36,242 bases of DNA from an uncultured Christensenellaceae bacterium (GCA_910586675.1 CAJUJO010000015.1:1-36242), one strand, 5' to 3'; shown: positions 8,970-16,884, numbered from the stretch's first letter. The notes: generated by a model not told the origin, from the letters alone. Numbers and translations: made by a program.

Positions 8970-8997
8970 TTGACATTTCCGTGAAATCGGTTATAAT
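8970..8997 (+). promoter_or_regulatory. Sigma-A promoter for the winged-helix regulator
   Basis: TTGACA (8970-8975), a 16-bp spacer and TATAAT (8992-8997). The predicted start near 9004 leaves a leader of about 27 nt with the SD AAGAGG before the ATG at 9031. Confidence 0.85.
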
Positions 8998-9030
8998 ATT
9001 GTTCAAGGGGATTCGGCAAGAGGTTGTACT

Positions 9031-9942
9031 ATGATCTATTTGAAGGACTTTAAGCAGGGGAAGCTTCTGTACGAGGCGCTTGATTCCGACGTCCGTATCG
9101 GCATTCTCGACGAACTGTTGGAAAAACGGGAGCTTAATCTGGCATATTTCGCCAAACGCTTCAATATCTCTAACGGCGCGATCACGGCGCACATAAAAAA
9201 GCTGTACGAAGCGGGGCTTATCGACATCACCACGTCCTCCGGCGTGCGCGGCACGCAAAAGATATGCTGCCTTGCGACGGATAAAATCGTCATCGATTTC
9301 ACCAATCATCCGCTTGCGGAAGGGCGCGTGGAGTCGACGCATATCGACATCGGGCACTACGTTGGGTACGAAGTACATCCCACGTGCGGTTTAGCGACGG
9401 GGGAAAAGGTCATCGGCAGGTTCGACGACCCTTCCTGCTTCTCTTATCCCGACCGTTTCCGCGCGGGGCTTTTATGGCTGTCCTGGGGATATGTGGAGTA
9501 TCTCGTACCCAATTACATTACGGAAAATTCCGAACTCATCGAATTGCAGTTTTCCTTAGAACTCGCTTCCGAAGCGCCCGGCTATTCGGCTCATTATCCG
9601 AGCGACATTCATTTTTCCGTCAACGGGCACGATTTGGGATACTTTACGAGCAAGGGCGAGTATAACGACCGAACGGGCAACTGCAATCCCGATTGGTGGT
9701 TCGGCAGCCTCGGTCAGTACGGCAAGAAAGTTCTCGTCGCCGTCAACGGAGAAGGCTCGTATATCGGCGGCGTAAAGGTTTCCGAAGTGAGACTGTCCGA
9801 CCTGGGACTGTCGCCCGGAGAACAGATCCGTTTCCGTATTTCCGTGCCGGAGGACGCCGTGCACCGCGGCGGGCTTACTCTCTTCGGAAAGGGGTTCGGC
9901 GATTACGGAGAAGGGATCGTCTGCAACTTTATCTGTAAATAA
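9031..9942 (+). CDS. ArsR-like winged-helix transcriptional regulator with a beta-rich C-terminal domain
   Basis: This is a 303-residue protein. Residues about 12-80 form a winged helix: a leading helix (DVRIGILDELLEKREL), the HTH (LAYFAKRFNISNGAITAHIKKLYEAGLI) and a wing (TTSSGVRGTQKIC). From about 100 on the chain is predicted mostly beta and aromatic-rich (PDWWFGSLGQYG, SVNGHDLGYFTSKGEY), unlike classical short metal-binding ArsR proteins; it may be a sensor domain. A metal site of the ELCVC type is absent. It has its own consensus promoter and is followed by a sugar-isomerase-like gene, so a carbohydrate-linked ligand is a reasonable guess. The identity of that ligand is unknown. Confidence 0.8.
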   Translation: MIYLKDFKQGKLLYEALDSDVRIGILDELLEKRELNLAYFAKRFNISNGAITAHIKKLYEAGLIDITTSSGVRGTQKICCLATDKIVIDFTNHPLAEGRVESTHIDIGHYVGYEVHPTCGLATGEKVIGRFDDPSCFSYPDRFRAGLLWLSWGYVEYLVPNYITENSELIELQFSLELASEAPGYSAHYPSDIHFSVNGHDLGYFTSKGEYNDRTGNCNPDWWFGSLGQYGKKVLVAVNGEGSYIGGVKVSEVRLSDLGLSPGEQIRFRISVPEDAVHRGGLTLFGKGFGDYGEGIVCNFICK

Positions 9943-9954
9943 TTACGAGGAAAA

Positions 9955-9989
9955 GAGGGGCGTTCCGATAACAAGGAACGCTCTTTGGA
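9955..9989 (+). terminator. Intergenic hairpin, weak terminator or translation-control element
   Basis: A 12-bp stem with three G-T pairs (9955-9966 with 9975-9986; perfect core GCGTTCC/GGAACGC) ends in only TTT. Its 3' arm contains AAGGAA, the best SD for a TTG start at 9985. The hairpin either terminates the regulator transcript weakly or masks that SD. Confidence 0.45.
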
Positions 9990-9996
9990 TAGAAAA

Positions 9997-10785
9997 ATGC
10001 GAGCGGGAATTTCCACTGCGGCGCTGTTTTTGCGCCGCAACAACGAGGACGCGCTGCCCCTTTTCGACGAGTGGCGCGTAGATTGCGCGGAAGTGTTTTT
10101 GACTTCTTTTTCCGAATACGAGCCGGAATTTTCCCGTATGCTTGCTTCGCGGAAGGGGAACGTGCGCGTGCATTCCGTGCACGTTTTGAATACGCAATTC
10201 GAGCCGCAGCTCTACAACGCGCATCCGCGCGTAAAAGCCGACGCTTACGCCTGGCTGGACAAAGTGTTAAAGTCGGCCAATTTTTTAGGCGCGGACCATT
10301 ATACCTTTCACGGTATCGCTCGCTTGAAGCGCTCTTTCCGCGACGACTTCAAACGAATCGGAACCCTTACGCAGGAGCTGTACGAATATTGCGCGGCGCG
10401 GGGCGTTGCGCTGTGCTATGAGAACGTGGAATGGGCTTATTATAACCGCCCCGGCGTATTCCGGGAGTTAAAGGCGCGCTGTCCGCGCCTTTCGGGCGTG
10501 CTCGATATCAAGCAGGCGCGCATTTCGGGGTACGGTTATGCGGAGTATCTTTCGGAAATGGGCGGCGACATAGCGCACGTTCACGTAAGCGATATCGGAA
10601 CGGACGGTAAAATGTGTCTTCCGGGGGAAGGAACGTTCGATTTTGAAGAGCTGTTCCGCCGGTTAAAGGGCGTCGGGTTCGACGGACCCGTCCTCATCGA
10701 AAATTACAATACCGATTACGGCGATCTTTTGCAATTAAAGCGCTCTTACGAATTTCTTGCCGAGCTGTGCGAAAAATATAATTGA
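9997..10785 (+). CDS. Sugar phosphate isomerase/epimerase-like TIM-barrel protein (AP_endonuc_2 / xylose-isomerase-like superfamily)
   Basis: This is a 262-residue TIM barrel from the ATG at 9997. MRAGISTAALF is a typical beta-1 strand, followed by barrel strands with acidic and histidine residues that usually bind a divalent metal: HSVHV, HYTFHG, CYENVEW, GVLDIKQA, HVHVSDIG and VLIENYN. The Glu of CYENV, the Asp of VLDIKQ, the His pair of HVHVSD and the Glu of LIENY fit the family's metal and substrate site. Substrates in this superfamily vary (inosose, tagatose, hydroxypyruvate and others), so the reaction is not assigned. A TTG at 9985 with the SD AAGGAA six bases upstream is an alternative start adding four residues. 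The neighbouring regulator suggests sugar-responsive control. Confidence 0.8.
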   Translation: MRAGISTAALFLRRNNEDALPLFDEWRVDCAEVFLTSFSEYEPEFSRMLASRKGNVRVHSVHVLNTQFEPQLYNAHPRVKADAYAWLDKVLKSANFLGADHYTFHGIARLKRSFRDDFKRIGTLTQELYEYCAARGVALCYENVEWAYYNRPGVFRELKARCPRLSGVLDIKQARISGYGYAEYLSEMGGDIAHVHVSDIGTDGKMCLPGEGTFDFEELFRRLKGVGFDGPVLIENYNTDYGDLLQLKRSYEFLAELCEKYN

Positions 10786-10797
10786 AAAATATGGTAA

Positions 10798-10839
10798 AAA
10801 ACCGCCCCGAAAACATTGACAAGCGCGGGCGGTTTTGTT
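10798..10839 (+). terminator. Terminator of the isomerase gene, interlaced with the rpsU promoter
   Basis: A 10-bp stem AAAACCGCCC / GGGCGGTTTT (10798-10807 with 10827-10836) has a 19-nt loop. The arm's own T-run ends the element. The loop contains the -35 hexamer of the next gene. Confidence 0.75.
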
Positions 10840-10844
10840 ATAAT
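10816..10844 (+). promoter_or_regulatory. Consensus sigma-A promoter of rpsU
   Basis: TTGACA (10816-10821), a 17-bp spacer and TATAAT (10839-10844), a perfect consensus. The predicted start near 10851 gives a leader of about 44 nt with the SD GAAGGAGGG before the ATG at 10895. Confidence 0.92.
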
Positions 10845-10894
10845 AACTCGGTAGTTTGGAAATAAGTGCTCAGGCGAAGGAGGGTAGAATATAA

Positions 10895-11071
10895 ATGTCC
10901 ACGATCAAAGTCGGAGATAACGAGAACTTGGAAAGCGCATTGCGCCGTTTTAAGAGAAAGTGCTCGCGCGACGGAATCATCGGCGATCTCAGAAAGAAAG
11001 AATTTTACGAGAAACCTTCCGTAAAAAAGAGAAAGAAGTCGGAAGCCGCGAGAAAGAGAAATAAGAACTAA
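10895..11071 (+). CDS. rpsU: 30S ribosomal protein S21
   Basis: This is a 58-residue, strongly basic protein with the S21 pattern: STIKVGDNENLESALRRFKR, then CSRDGIIGDLRKKEFYEKPS, then a lysine/arginine-rich tail (KKRKKSEAARKRNKN). S21 binds the 30S subunit near the anti-Shine-Dalgarno region and aids initiation. The length is normal for the family (about 57-70). The gene stands alone between its own consensus promoter and terminator. The SD GAAGGAGGG precedes the ATG. Confidence 0.97.
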   Translation: MSTIKVGDNENLESALRRFKRKCSRDGIIGDLRKKEFYEKPSVKKRKKSEAARKRNKN

Positions 11072-11075
11072 CGAT

Positions 11076-11106
11076 AAAATCCGTAACAGAGGTTGCGGAT
11101 TTTTCT
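11076..11106 (+). terminator. Rho-independent terminator after rpsU
   Basis: A 10-bp stem with one G-T pair (about 11077-11086 with 11091-11100; AATCCGTAAC / GTTGCGGATT) is followed by TTTTTCTTT. Confidence 0.85.
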
Positions 11107-11170
11107 TTGCGGAAAATGTCGGATCAAGCGGAATATGTCGGAATAAGTCGAGCACGGCTCGGGAGGCTGT

Positions 11171-11563
11171 ATGGAACGCACGTTGAAAATGCTTGCAAAA
11201 GAGGCGAAGGCGCGAATGAAAAAAGGATTCTGGAAGGAATGCGAAGCGGAGCTTGTAAACGAGCGCACGCACGCCAAGGAGCAGGGTATCAACGAAAGTA
11301 AAATGGAGCGCTATTTTGCGCAGAAGGTTACGACGAAAATACGCGGAGAGGTCCCCGACGAGTTTTACTTAAAGGTGCGCGACTTGCTCCTTTCCGAAGG
11401 AGAGGTGTCCGACGCGATCGGACGGCTGACCGACAGGGAGTATTATGCAACGCTTTCCTATTCGGAAAAACAGCGCTATACGCTGGAACTTTCCGAAAGG
11501 TATCTGCGCGCGCTGGAACGCTTCAAGCGGGAATACGAATTTGAAATTAAAGGGCGGGATTAA
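11171..11563 (+). CDS. Uncharacterised charged alpha-helical protein (130 residues)
   Basis: No family is recognised. The protein is almost entirely helical in character and rich in Glu, Lys and Arg. It opens with a basic amphipathic stretch (RTLKMLAKEAKARMKKGFWKE). The middle (SEGEVSDAIGRLTDREYYATLSY) and the C-terminal helix (RYTLELSERYLRALERFKREYEFEIK) look like folded-domain helices. It has no signal, membrane segment or cysteine motif that would suggest zinc. The SD GGGAGG lies 5 nt before the ATG. No clear promoter is seen in the 65 bp after the rpsU terminator, so expression may depend on rpsU read-through. It is not YqeY, which often follows rpsU in Firmicutes; a RecX fold was considered and not supported. 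Confidence 0.7.
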   Translation: MERTLKMLAKEAKARMKKGFWKECEAELVNERTHAKEQGINESKMERYFAQKVTTKIRGEVPDEFYLKVRDLLLSEGEVSDAIGRLTDREYYATLSYSEKQRYTLELSERYLRALERFKREYEFEIKGRD

Positions 11564-11587
11564 GCGGAATACCCGCCCCGTTTTTTG
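11551..11587 (+). terminator. Terminator overlapping the 3' end of the 130-residue gene
   Basis: A 7-bp GGGCGGG / CCCGCCC stem (11552-11558 with 11572-11578) is followed by CGTTTTTT. The 5' arm lies within the last codons of the gene. Confidence 0.8.
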
Positions 11588-11596
11588 CGCAAAAGG

Positions 11597-11625
11597 TTGT
11601 GCTTTTTCTTCGTTTATGATATAAT
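11597..11625 (+). promoter_or_regulatory. Promoter of pcrA, nearly leaderless
   Basis: TTGTGC (11597-11602), 17 bp, then TATAAT (11620-11625) with an extended TGA (11617-11619). The ATG of pcrA is at 11634, so the predicted transcript begins about 2 nt before it. Confidence 0.7.
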
Positions 11626-11633
11626 AAATAGGT

Positions 11634-13994
11634 ATGACGGATTTAATCGAAAGCTTGAACGAAGAACAAAAACTGCCCGTGCTCGATACCGAGGGCGCGG
11701 TGCTCGTGCTCGCGGGCGCAGGGAGCGGAAAGACGCGCGTTCTGACGGCGCGCATCGCCTATCTCGTCGAAGAAAAAGGGGTTGCGCCCGAAAGCATTCT
11801 CGCCATTACGTTTACCAACAAAGCGGCGAACGAGATGAAGGAACGCTTGCAGTCGATGACGGAAATCGGCAGAATGTGGGTGTGCACCATTCACTCCATG
11901 TGCGTGAAGATTTTAAGAATGTATGCCGACCGTCGCGGTTTGAACGAGAATTTTTCCATCTATTCCGAGCAGGAACGCTCCGCCATCATCAAACAGGCGT
12001 TCAAGGAGTGCGGCTACGACGACGAGGAAGGGCTTTTGAAGTCGATAAAATGGCATATCTCCAACGCCAAGATGCTGGGGCTTCCGCCCAAACAATATTG
12101 CGAACAAAATAAACGGGAACGCAATATCGAAGCGGTTGGGAAGGTCTATACCAAATACGTTTTGCATTTGCAGCAGAATAACGCGCTCGATTTCGACGAT
12201 CTGCTCCTCGAAGCGCGCAACCTGCTCGCGGAAGATAAGGAAGCGCGGGAGTATCTTGCGGGGAAGTTCCGCTATATCCACGTGGACGAGTTTCAGGATA
12301 CCAACGCCGTGCAGTTCGACATCGTGAAAATGTTGGCTTCCGAACACGGAAATCTCTTCGTCGTGGGCGACGACGACCAGTCCATTTACGGCTGGCGTGG
12401 CGCGAAAATCGAGAATATTCTCCATTTCGAGCGCTCTTTCCCCAAAGCGAAAACGTATAAATTGCAGCGCAATTACCGTTCGACAAAGGCCATCTTGTCC
12501 CTTGCGAACGCTTCCATCGGGCACAATATCGCGCGCAACAGCAAGACGCTCTGGACGGAGAACGCCGAAGGGGACAAGCCCGTCTATTACGAGGCGGAAG
12601 AGGAAGCGGGCGAAGCACTCTATTGCGCGCGCCTCGTTTCGGAGATGAAGCGTCAGGGCTACCGTCTTTCCGACTTCGCCGTGCTCATGCGCATCAACGC
12701 GCTCACCCGCTCGTATGAGCAGGAGTTCACCAAGTACGGCATCAACTATAAGGTGTTCGGCGGCTTCAAGTTCTTCGAGCGCAAGGAAATCAAGGATATT
12801 CTCGCATATCTGCGCCTGATTTCCAACCCGTTCGACAGCGAGGCGGTTGCGCGAATCGTCAACGTGCCCCGCCGCGGCATCGGCGAAAAGACCATTCAGG
12901 TTTTGCGCGATTATGCCGAGCGGGAAGAGCTTTCCCTTTACGACGCCGTGCTCGACGTCGACACGCTTCCGCTCAACGGGGGAACGAAGGAAAAGCTGCG
13001 CGCCTTCGGGGCGTATATCAAGGATCTCGTCTTGCAGTCGCAGGAGCTGCCCGTCAATCGTCTCACCGAATATCTGATTAAAACTTCGGGCATGCGCGAT
13101 ATGTACGCGGACAACAGCGACGAAAGCATTACCAAACGCGCCAATATCGACGAATTTCTCAATTCGGTGGAAGAATTCGCGCGCATGAACGAGGGGGCGT
13201 CGCTTTCCGATTATTTGCAGCAAGTTACGCTCTATTCCGATACGGACGAAATGGACGACGGCGACTACGTAACCGTCGCTACCATTCATGCCGTCAAGGG
13301 GTTGGAATTCCGTTGCGTGTTTTTGTGCGGGCTGGAAGAGAGCATCATGCCTACCTCGCGCGCGATCGACAGTCCGTCCGACCTCGAAGAGGAGCGGCGG
13401 CTCATGTACGTCGCGATTACCCGCGCCAAAGAAAAGCTGTGGCTTACCCGTTCCAAGAGCCGATATTTATACGGCAGGCGGGAGCCCACCATGCGCTCGC
13501 AATTCGTGGACGAATTGAAGGAGGAGCTCGGCATTTCTTCTCTTCGCGCTTATCCCCGCTATTCGGGCGATTTCGGTTCGGACGGCTACGGCGGTTCGGG
13601 CTATTCTTACGGCGCGGGCAGAGCGCAGAAACAGAACTACGGCGGCGGGTACGGAAGCTACGGCTACGGCAATTCCGCGCCCCGCAGGGTCGCTTCGTAT
13701 ACGGAGAGCGACGAGGGCTTCCGCACATTCGGAGGAGAGAAAACGGCATCACCCGCCGCGAACAGAAACGCGCCCGTGCGGTTCGGAAACGTGGGCTTAA
13801 AATCCGCTGCGCCCGCCGCGAAGGATACTTCCGGATTGAGCGAAGGTGTTCGCGTGCGGCACGCCCGATTCGGCGACGGCGTGATCGTCGCAACGCGCGG
13901 CGCGGGAAGCACCCGCATCGTAACCGTGAAATTTGAAAAGGCGGGCAACAAAGATCTTGCGGCGGCGCTTGCGCCCCTCGAAATATTGGAGTGA
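11634..13994 (+). CDS. pcrA: ATP-dependent DNA helicase PcrA (UvrD/Rep family)
   Basis: This 786-residue superfamily 1A 3'-5' helicase acts in repair, plasmid replication and clearing of stalled RNA polymerase. Motifs in order: the Q-motif region LNEEQKLPVL, Walker A GAGSGKT (28-34), Walker B DEFQDTN from 218, GDDDQSIYGWRGA, and motif VI VAITRAKEKLWLTRS. The C-terminus carries the PcrA Tudor-like RNA-polymerase-binding domain from about 738 (GVRVRHARFGDGVIVATRG). Between them, about 640-682, is a linker strikingly rich in Gly, Tyr and Ser (FGSDGYGGSGYSYGAG). The ATG is fixed by an in-frame TAA at 11625 and by homology. ligA follows 3 bp later; pcrA-ligA is a common Firmicutes pair. Confidence 0.96.
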   Translation: MTDLIESLNEEQKLPVLDTEGAVLVLAGAGSGKTRVLTARIAYLVEEKGVAPESILAITFTNKAANEMKERLQSMTEIGRMWVCTIHSMCVKILRMYADRRGLNENFSIYSEQERSAIIKQAFKECGYDDEEGLLKSIKWHISNAKMLGLPPKQYCEQNKRERNIEAVGKVYTKYVLHLQQNNALDFDDLLLEARNLLAEDKEAREYLAGKFRYIHVDEFQDTNAVQFDIVKMLASEHGNLFVVGDDDQSIYGWRGAKIENILHFERSFPKAKTYKLQRNYRSTKAILSLANASIGHNIARNSKTLWTENAEGDKPVYYEAEEEAGEALYCARLVSEMKRQGYRLSDFAVLMRINALTRSYEQEFTKYGINYKVFGGFKFFERKEIKDILAYLRLISNPFDSEAVARIVNVPRRGIGEKTIQVLRDYAEREELSLYDAVLDVDTLPLNGGTKEKLRAFGAYIKDLVLQSQELPVNRLTEYLIKTSGMRDMYADNSDESITKRANIDEFLNSVEEFARMNEGASLSDYLQQVTLYSDTDEMDDGDYVTVATIHAVKGLEFRCVFLCGLEESIMPTSRAIDSPSDLEEERRLMYVAITRAKEKLWLTRSKSRYLYGRREPTMRSQFVDELKEELGISSLRAYPRYSGDFGSDGYGGSGYSYGAGRAQKQNYGGGYGSYGYGNSAPRRVASYTESDEGFRTFGGEKTASPAANRNAPVRFGNVGLKSAAPAAKDTSGLSEGVRVRHARFGDGVIVATRGAGSTRIVTVKFEKAGNKDLAAALAPLEILE

Positions 13995-13997
13995 GTT

Positions 13998-15938
13998 ATG
14001 GACAGACAGAGAGAGCTTTGCGATATTCTCAACCGCTGGGCTTATGAGTATTATGTACTCGACAATCCCAGCGTTTCCGACAGGGAATACGATAAGCTGT
14101 ACGACGAATTGCGCCTATTAGAACGGGAAAGCGGCGTCGTATATCCCGATTCTCCCACGCGCAGGGTGGGAGGCGAGCCGATCAAGGGCTTCGAGCGGCA
14201 TGCGCATATCGCCCGCCTTTACAGCTTGGATAAAGCCGTTTCCGAGGATGAGCTTTCGGCGTTCTTCACCCGCGTCTATAAAATCGCGCCCGAAGCGGAA
14301 TTTACCGTGGAATACAAATTCGACGGGCTTACCGTCTGTTTGACTTACGAGAACGGCGTTTTTGTCCGCGCGACGACGCGCGGCAACGGAACGGAGGGCG
14401 AGGACGTAACGGCGCAGGCGCTTACCGTCATGAGCTTTCCGCTTAAAATTTCTTATCGGGGCACGCTGGAAGTGCGCGGCGAGGCGGTGATCCGCCTTTC
14501 CGTCCTCGAAAAATTTAACGCGGAGCATCCCGAGGATCAGCTCAAAAACGCGCGTAACGCGGCGGCGGGCGCCATCCGCAACCTTGATCCTGCCGTAACC
14601 AAAACGCGTAATCCCGAAATTCTATTTTATGATATCAACTATATGTCGCCCGCCGAGGTTTCTTCGCAGGAGGAGGCGATTGCATTTCTCCGCAGGGAAG
14701 GCTTTAAGACGTATCCGTATTTCAAGGCTTGCAAAACGGCCGACGAGGTGCGCGCCGCGATCGACGAAATCGAAACGGAGCGCAAGAAGATCGACGTTCT
14801 GACGGACGGCGCGGTCGTCAAGGTAAACGCGGAGACGGCGCGTGCGGAAATGGGGTATACCGATAAATTTCCCCGCTGGGCAATCGCTTATAAGTTTGAA
14901 GCGGAAGAGGCGGAAACGACGGTGGAAAACGTATTTTGGCAGGTGGGCAGAACGGGCAAGCTCACACCGCTTGCGGAGGTCGCGCCCGTGGAGCTTGCGG
15001 GGGCGACAGTCCGCCGTGCCACGCTCAATAACTACGGCGATTTGACTCGCAAGGACGTAAAGGTCAACTCCCGCGTGCTCATCCGCCGTTCCAACGAGGT
15101 CATTCCCGAAATTCTTACCGCCGTTTCTCATACCGAAGGAAGCATTCCCGTGGAAAAACCCTCCCGCTGTCCTTACTGCGGGAGCGAGGTGAAGGAAATC
15201 GGCGCCAATCTTTTTTGCTCCAATGCGGAGTGTCCGCCCCGCATCGTGCAGAAGCTCACGCATTTCTGCTCCAAGAACGCCATGGACGTAGAGGGGATGT
15301 CGGAAGCAACGCTCACACTCTTATACGAAGAGCGCGGCGTAAGGCGCTTTTCCGATTTGTATCGGCTCACGGAAGAGAGCTTTGCGGGCTTGGAAGGGTT
15401 TAAGGAAAAGAAAATCAAGAATTTGCTTACGGCGATCGAATCCAGCAAGAATATCCCGCTCGACCGCTTTTTATACGCCATCGGAATCGGGGGGATCGGG
15501 CGCGTCGCGGCGCGCGATTTAGCCGACTTCGGCAGCGTGGAAGCACTTGCTTCCAAAACGGAAGAAGAGCTTTTGGCGCTTGAAAATATCGGCGAGATCA
15601 CGGCGAACGCCATCGTCGGGTTTTTCCGCGACGGGGAAAATCTCGCCGAGCTCGAACGGCTGGAAGATGCGGGCGTGCGCCCCTTCGTCAAGGAGAAAAA
15701 GACGGCGGGCGCGTTCGCGGGCGAATACGTGGTGCTCACGGGAAGTCTTTCCTCCATGTCCCGCCCCGAAGCGCAAAAGCTCATCGAAGATGCGGGCGGC
15801 ACGGCGCAGAGCGCGGTTACCGCAAAGACGACGCTCGTCGTCGCGGGGGAAAAGGCGGGCAGTAAGCTGGAGAAGGCGAAAAAGGCGGGAATCGCCGTCG
15901 TCGTGGAAGAGGAGTTTTTAAGGCGCCTCGGGAAATGA
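13998..15938 (+). CDS. ligA: NAD+-dependent DNA ligase LigA
   Basis: This 646-residue protein seals nicks in replication and repair using NAD+. The N-terminal Ia domain has the conserved Tyr-rich opening (YEYYVLDNPSVSDREYDKLY). The adenylation motif EYKFDG has Lys107 as the nucleotidyl acceptor. An OB-fold region follows, then the Cys4 zinc finger CPYCG...CSNAEC, helix-hairpin-helix repeats (about 440-560) and a C-terminal BRCT domain (about 570-646, GEYVVLTGSLSSMSRPEAQ). The length is slightly short of the usual 665-670. The ATG has the SD GGAGTGAG, part of which overlaps the end of pcrA, so the two genes are likely co-transcribed. Confidence 0.97.
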   Translation: MDRQRELCDILNRWAYEYYVLDNPSVSDREYDKLYDELRLLERESGVVYPDSPTRRVGGEPIKGFERHAHIARLYSLDKAVSEDELSAFFTRVYKIAPEAEFTVEYKFDGLTVCLTYENGVFVRATTRGNGTEGEDVTAQALTVMSFPLKISYRGTLEVRGEAVIRLSVLEKFNAEHPEDQLKNARNAAAGAIRNLDPAVTKTRNPEILFYDINYMSPAEVSSQEEAIAFLRREGFKTYPYFKACKTADEVRAAIDEIETERKKIDVLTDGAVVKVNAETARAEMGYTDKFPRWAIAYKFEAEEAETTVENVFWQVGRTGKLTPLAEVAPVELAGATVRRATLNNYGDLTRKDVKVNSRVLIRRSNEVIPEILTAVSHTEGSIPVEKPSRCPYCGSEVKEIGANLFCSNAECPPRIVQKLTHFCSKNAMDVEGMSEATLTLLYEERGVRRFSDLYRLTEESFAGLEGFKEKKIKNLLTAIESSKNIPLDRFLYAIGIGGIGRVAARDLADFGSVEALASKTEEELLALENIGEITANAIVGFFRDGENLAELERLEDAGVRPFVKEKKTAGAFAGEYVVLTGSLSSMSRPEAQKLIEDAGGTAQSAVTAKTTLVVAGEKAGSKLEKAKKAGIAVVVEEEFLRRLGK

Positions 15939-15949
15939 GCGTGAAACGC

Positions 15950-15978
15950 TTGAAAAAAAAGCGCAATTGTGATATAAT
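15950..15978 (+). promoter_or_regulatory. Promoter of the yicC-gmk-rpoZ operon
   Basis: TTGAAA (15950-15955), a 17-bp spacer and TATAAT (15973-15978) with extended TGA. The predicted leader is about 25 nt and carries the SD CGAGGAAAAG before the ATG at 16009. Confidence 0.85.
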
Positions 15979-16008
15979 CAAAAAATAAATCGAACGAGGA
16001 AAAGTACG

Positions 16009-16881
16009 ATGCACAGCATGACGGGGTACGGAAAGGGCGAATACCGCGAAAACGGCGTGGAGCTCACGGTAGAAATCAAATCGGTCAACAACCGTTTTTT
16101 GGATATTGCCGTAAAATGTCCCCGCATTTTCATCGCATACGAAGAGCTCGTGCGTTCGCTCGTGCGGGAGAGTATTTCCCGCGGGCACCTCGATATTTTT
16201 ATTTCGTATACCGATAAGCGGGAAAAAAGCAAGAGCTTATACGTAGACCTCGCCGCGGCGCGCTCCTATCTCGACGCGGCAGCGGAGTTGAAAGCGGCGT
16301 TTCCCGCCGTCGAGGACGACGTAACGCTCTCATTCCTGCTCCGCTTGCCCGACGTAACGCGGGCGGAAGAGGTCGCGGGGGCGGACGAAACGCTCGTCGA
16401 AGCGCTGACCTGCGCGGTCAAGCGCGCCGCGGAATCGCTCAAAGAAATGCGCCGGATGGAAGGCGGGCGTCTGAAAAAGGATTTGCTCTCACGCATGGCG
16501 CGCATCGCCGAGCTTCGGGACGGCATTGCAAAGCGCGCGCCGCTCGTCGCCGAAGAATACAGAAAAAAATTGACCGAGCGAATTAACGAATACCTTTCGG
16601 GCAAAACGGACGAGAGCAGGATCTTGACGGAAGCGGCGGTGTTTGCCGATAAGTGTAATATCGACGAGGAGTTGACGCGCCTCTCTTCCCACGTTGACGA
16701 GTTTTATCAGATATGCGAAAGCGACACGGTGGGGCGCAAGCTGGATTTCCTCGTGCAGGAGTTCAACCGCGAGTGCAATACCATTTGCAGCAAGTCCAAC
16801 GACGCGCCGCTTACTGCGCTCGCGCTGGAAATGAAGAATGAAATCGAAAAAGTGCGCGAACAGATTCAGAATTTGGAGTAA
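16009..16881 (+). CDS. yicC: YicC/YloC family endoribonuclease
   Basis: This 290-residue protein has the family opening MHSMTGYGKGEYRENG, the strand VEIKSVNNRFLDI and the conserved C-terminal block (GRKLDFLVQEFNRE, then NTICSKSNDAPLT and ALEMKNEIEKVREQIQNLE). Family members in E. coli and B. subtilis are RNA-cleaving enzymes involved in RNA decay. The usual length is about 290. The remA gene that lies between yloC and gmk in B. subtilis is absent here; gmk starts 3 bp after the stop, with its SD inside the end of yicC. Confidence 0.95.
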   Translation: MHSMTGYGKGEYRENGVELTVEIKSVNNRFLDIAVKCPRIFIAYEELVRSLVRESISRGHLDIFISYTDKREKSKSLYVDLAAARSYLDAAAELKAAFPAVEDDVTLSFLLRLPDVTRAEEVAGADETLVEALTCAVKRAAESLKEMRRMEGGRLKKDLLSRMARIAELRDGIAKRAPLVAEEYRKKLTERINEYLSGKTDESRILTEAAVFADKCNIDEELTRLSSHVDEFYQICESDTVGRKLDFLVQEFNRECNTICSKSNDAPLTALALEMKNEIEKVREQIQNLE

Positions 16882-16884
16882 CCG

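Noticed and set aside
11913..13289. Minus-strand 458-codon open frame opposite pcrA
   Set aside because: It lies wholly inside pcrA, has a composition unlike a protein, and mirrors the codon bias of the real gene. Similar long minus-strand frames opposite pgcA, ligA and priA were rejected for the same reason.
15938..15950. Small AGCGT/ACGCT hairpin after ligA
   Set aside because: The stem is five base pairs and followed by A-run, not T-run, on the plus strand. It is too weak to call a terminator.
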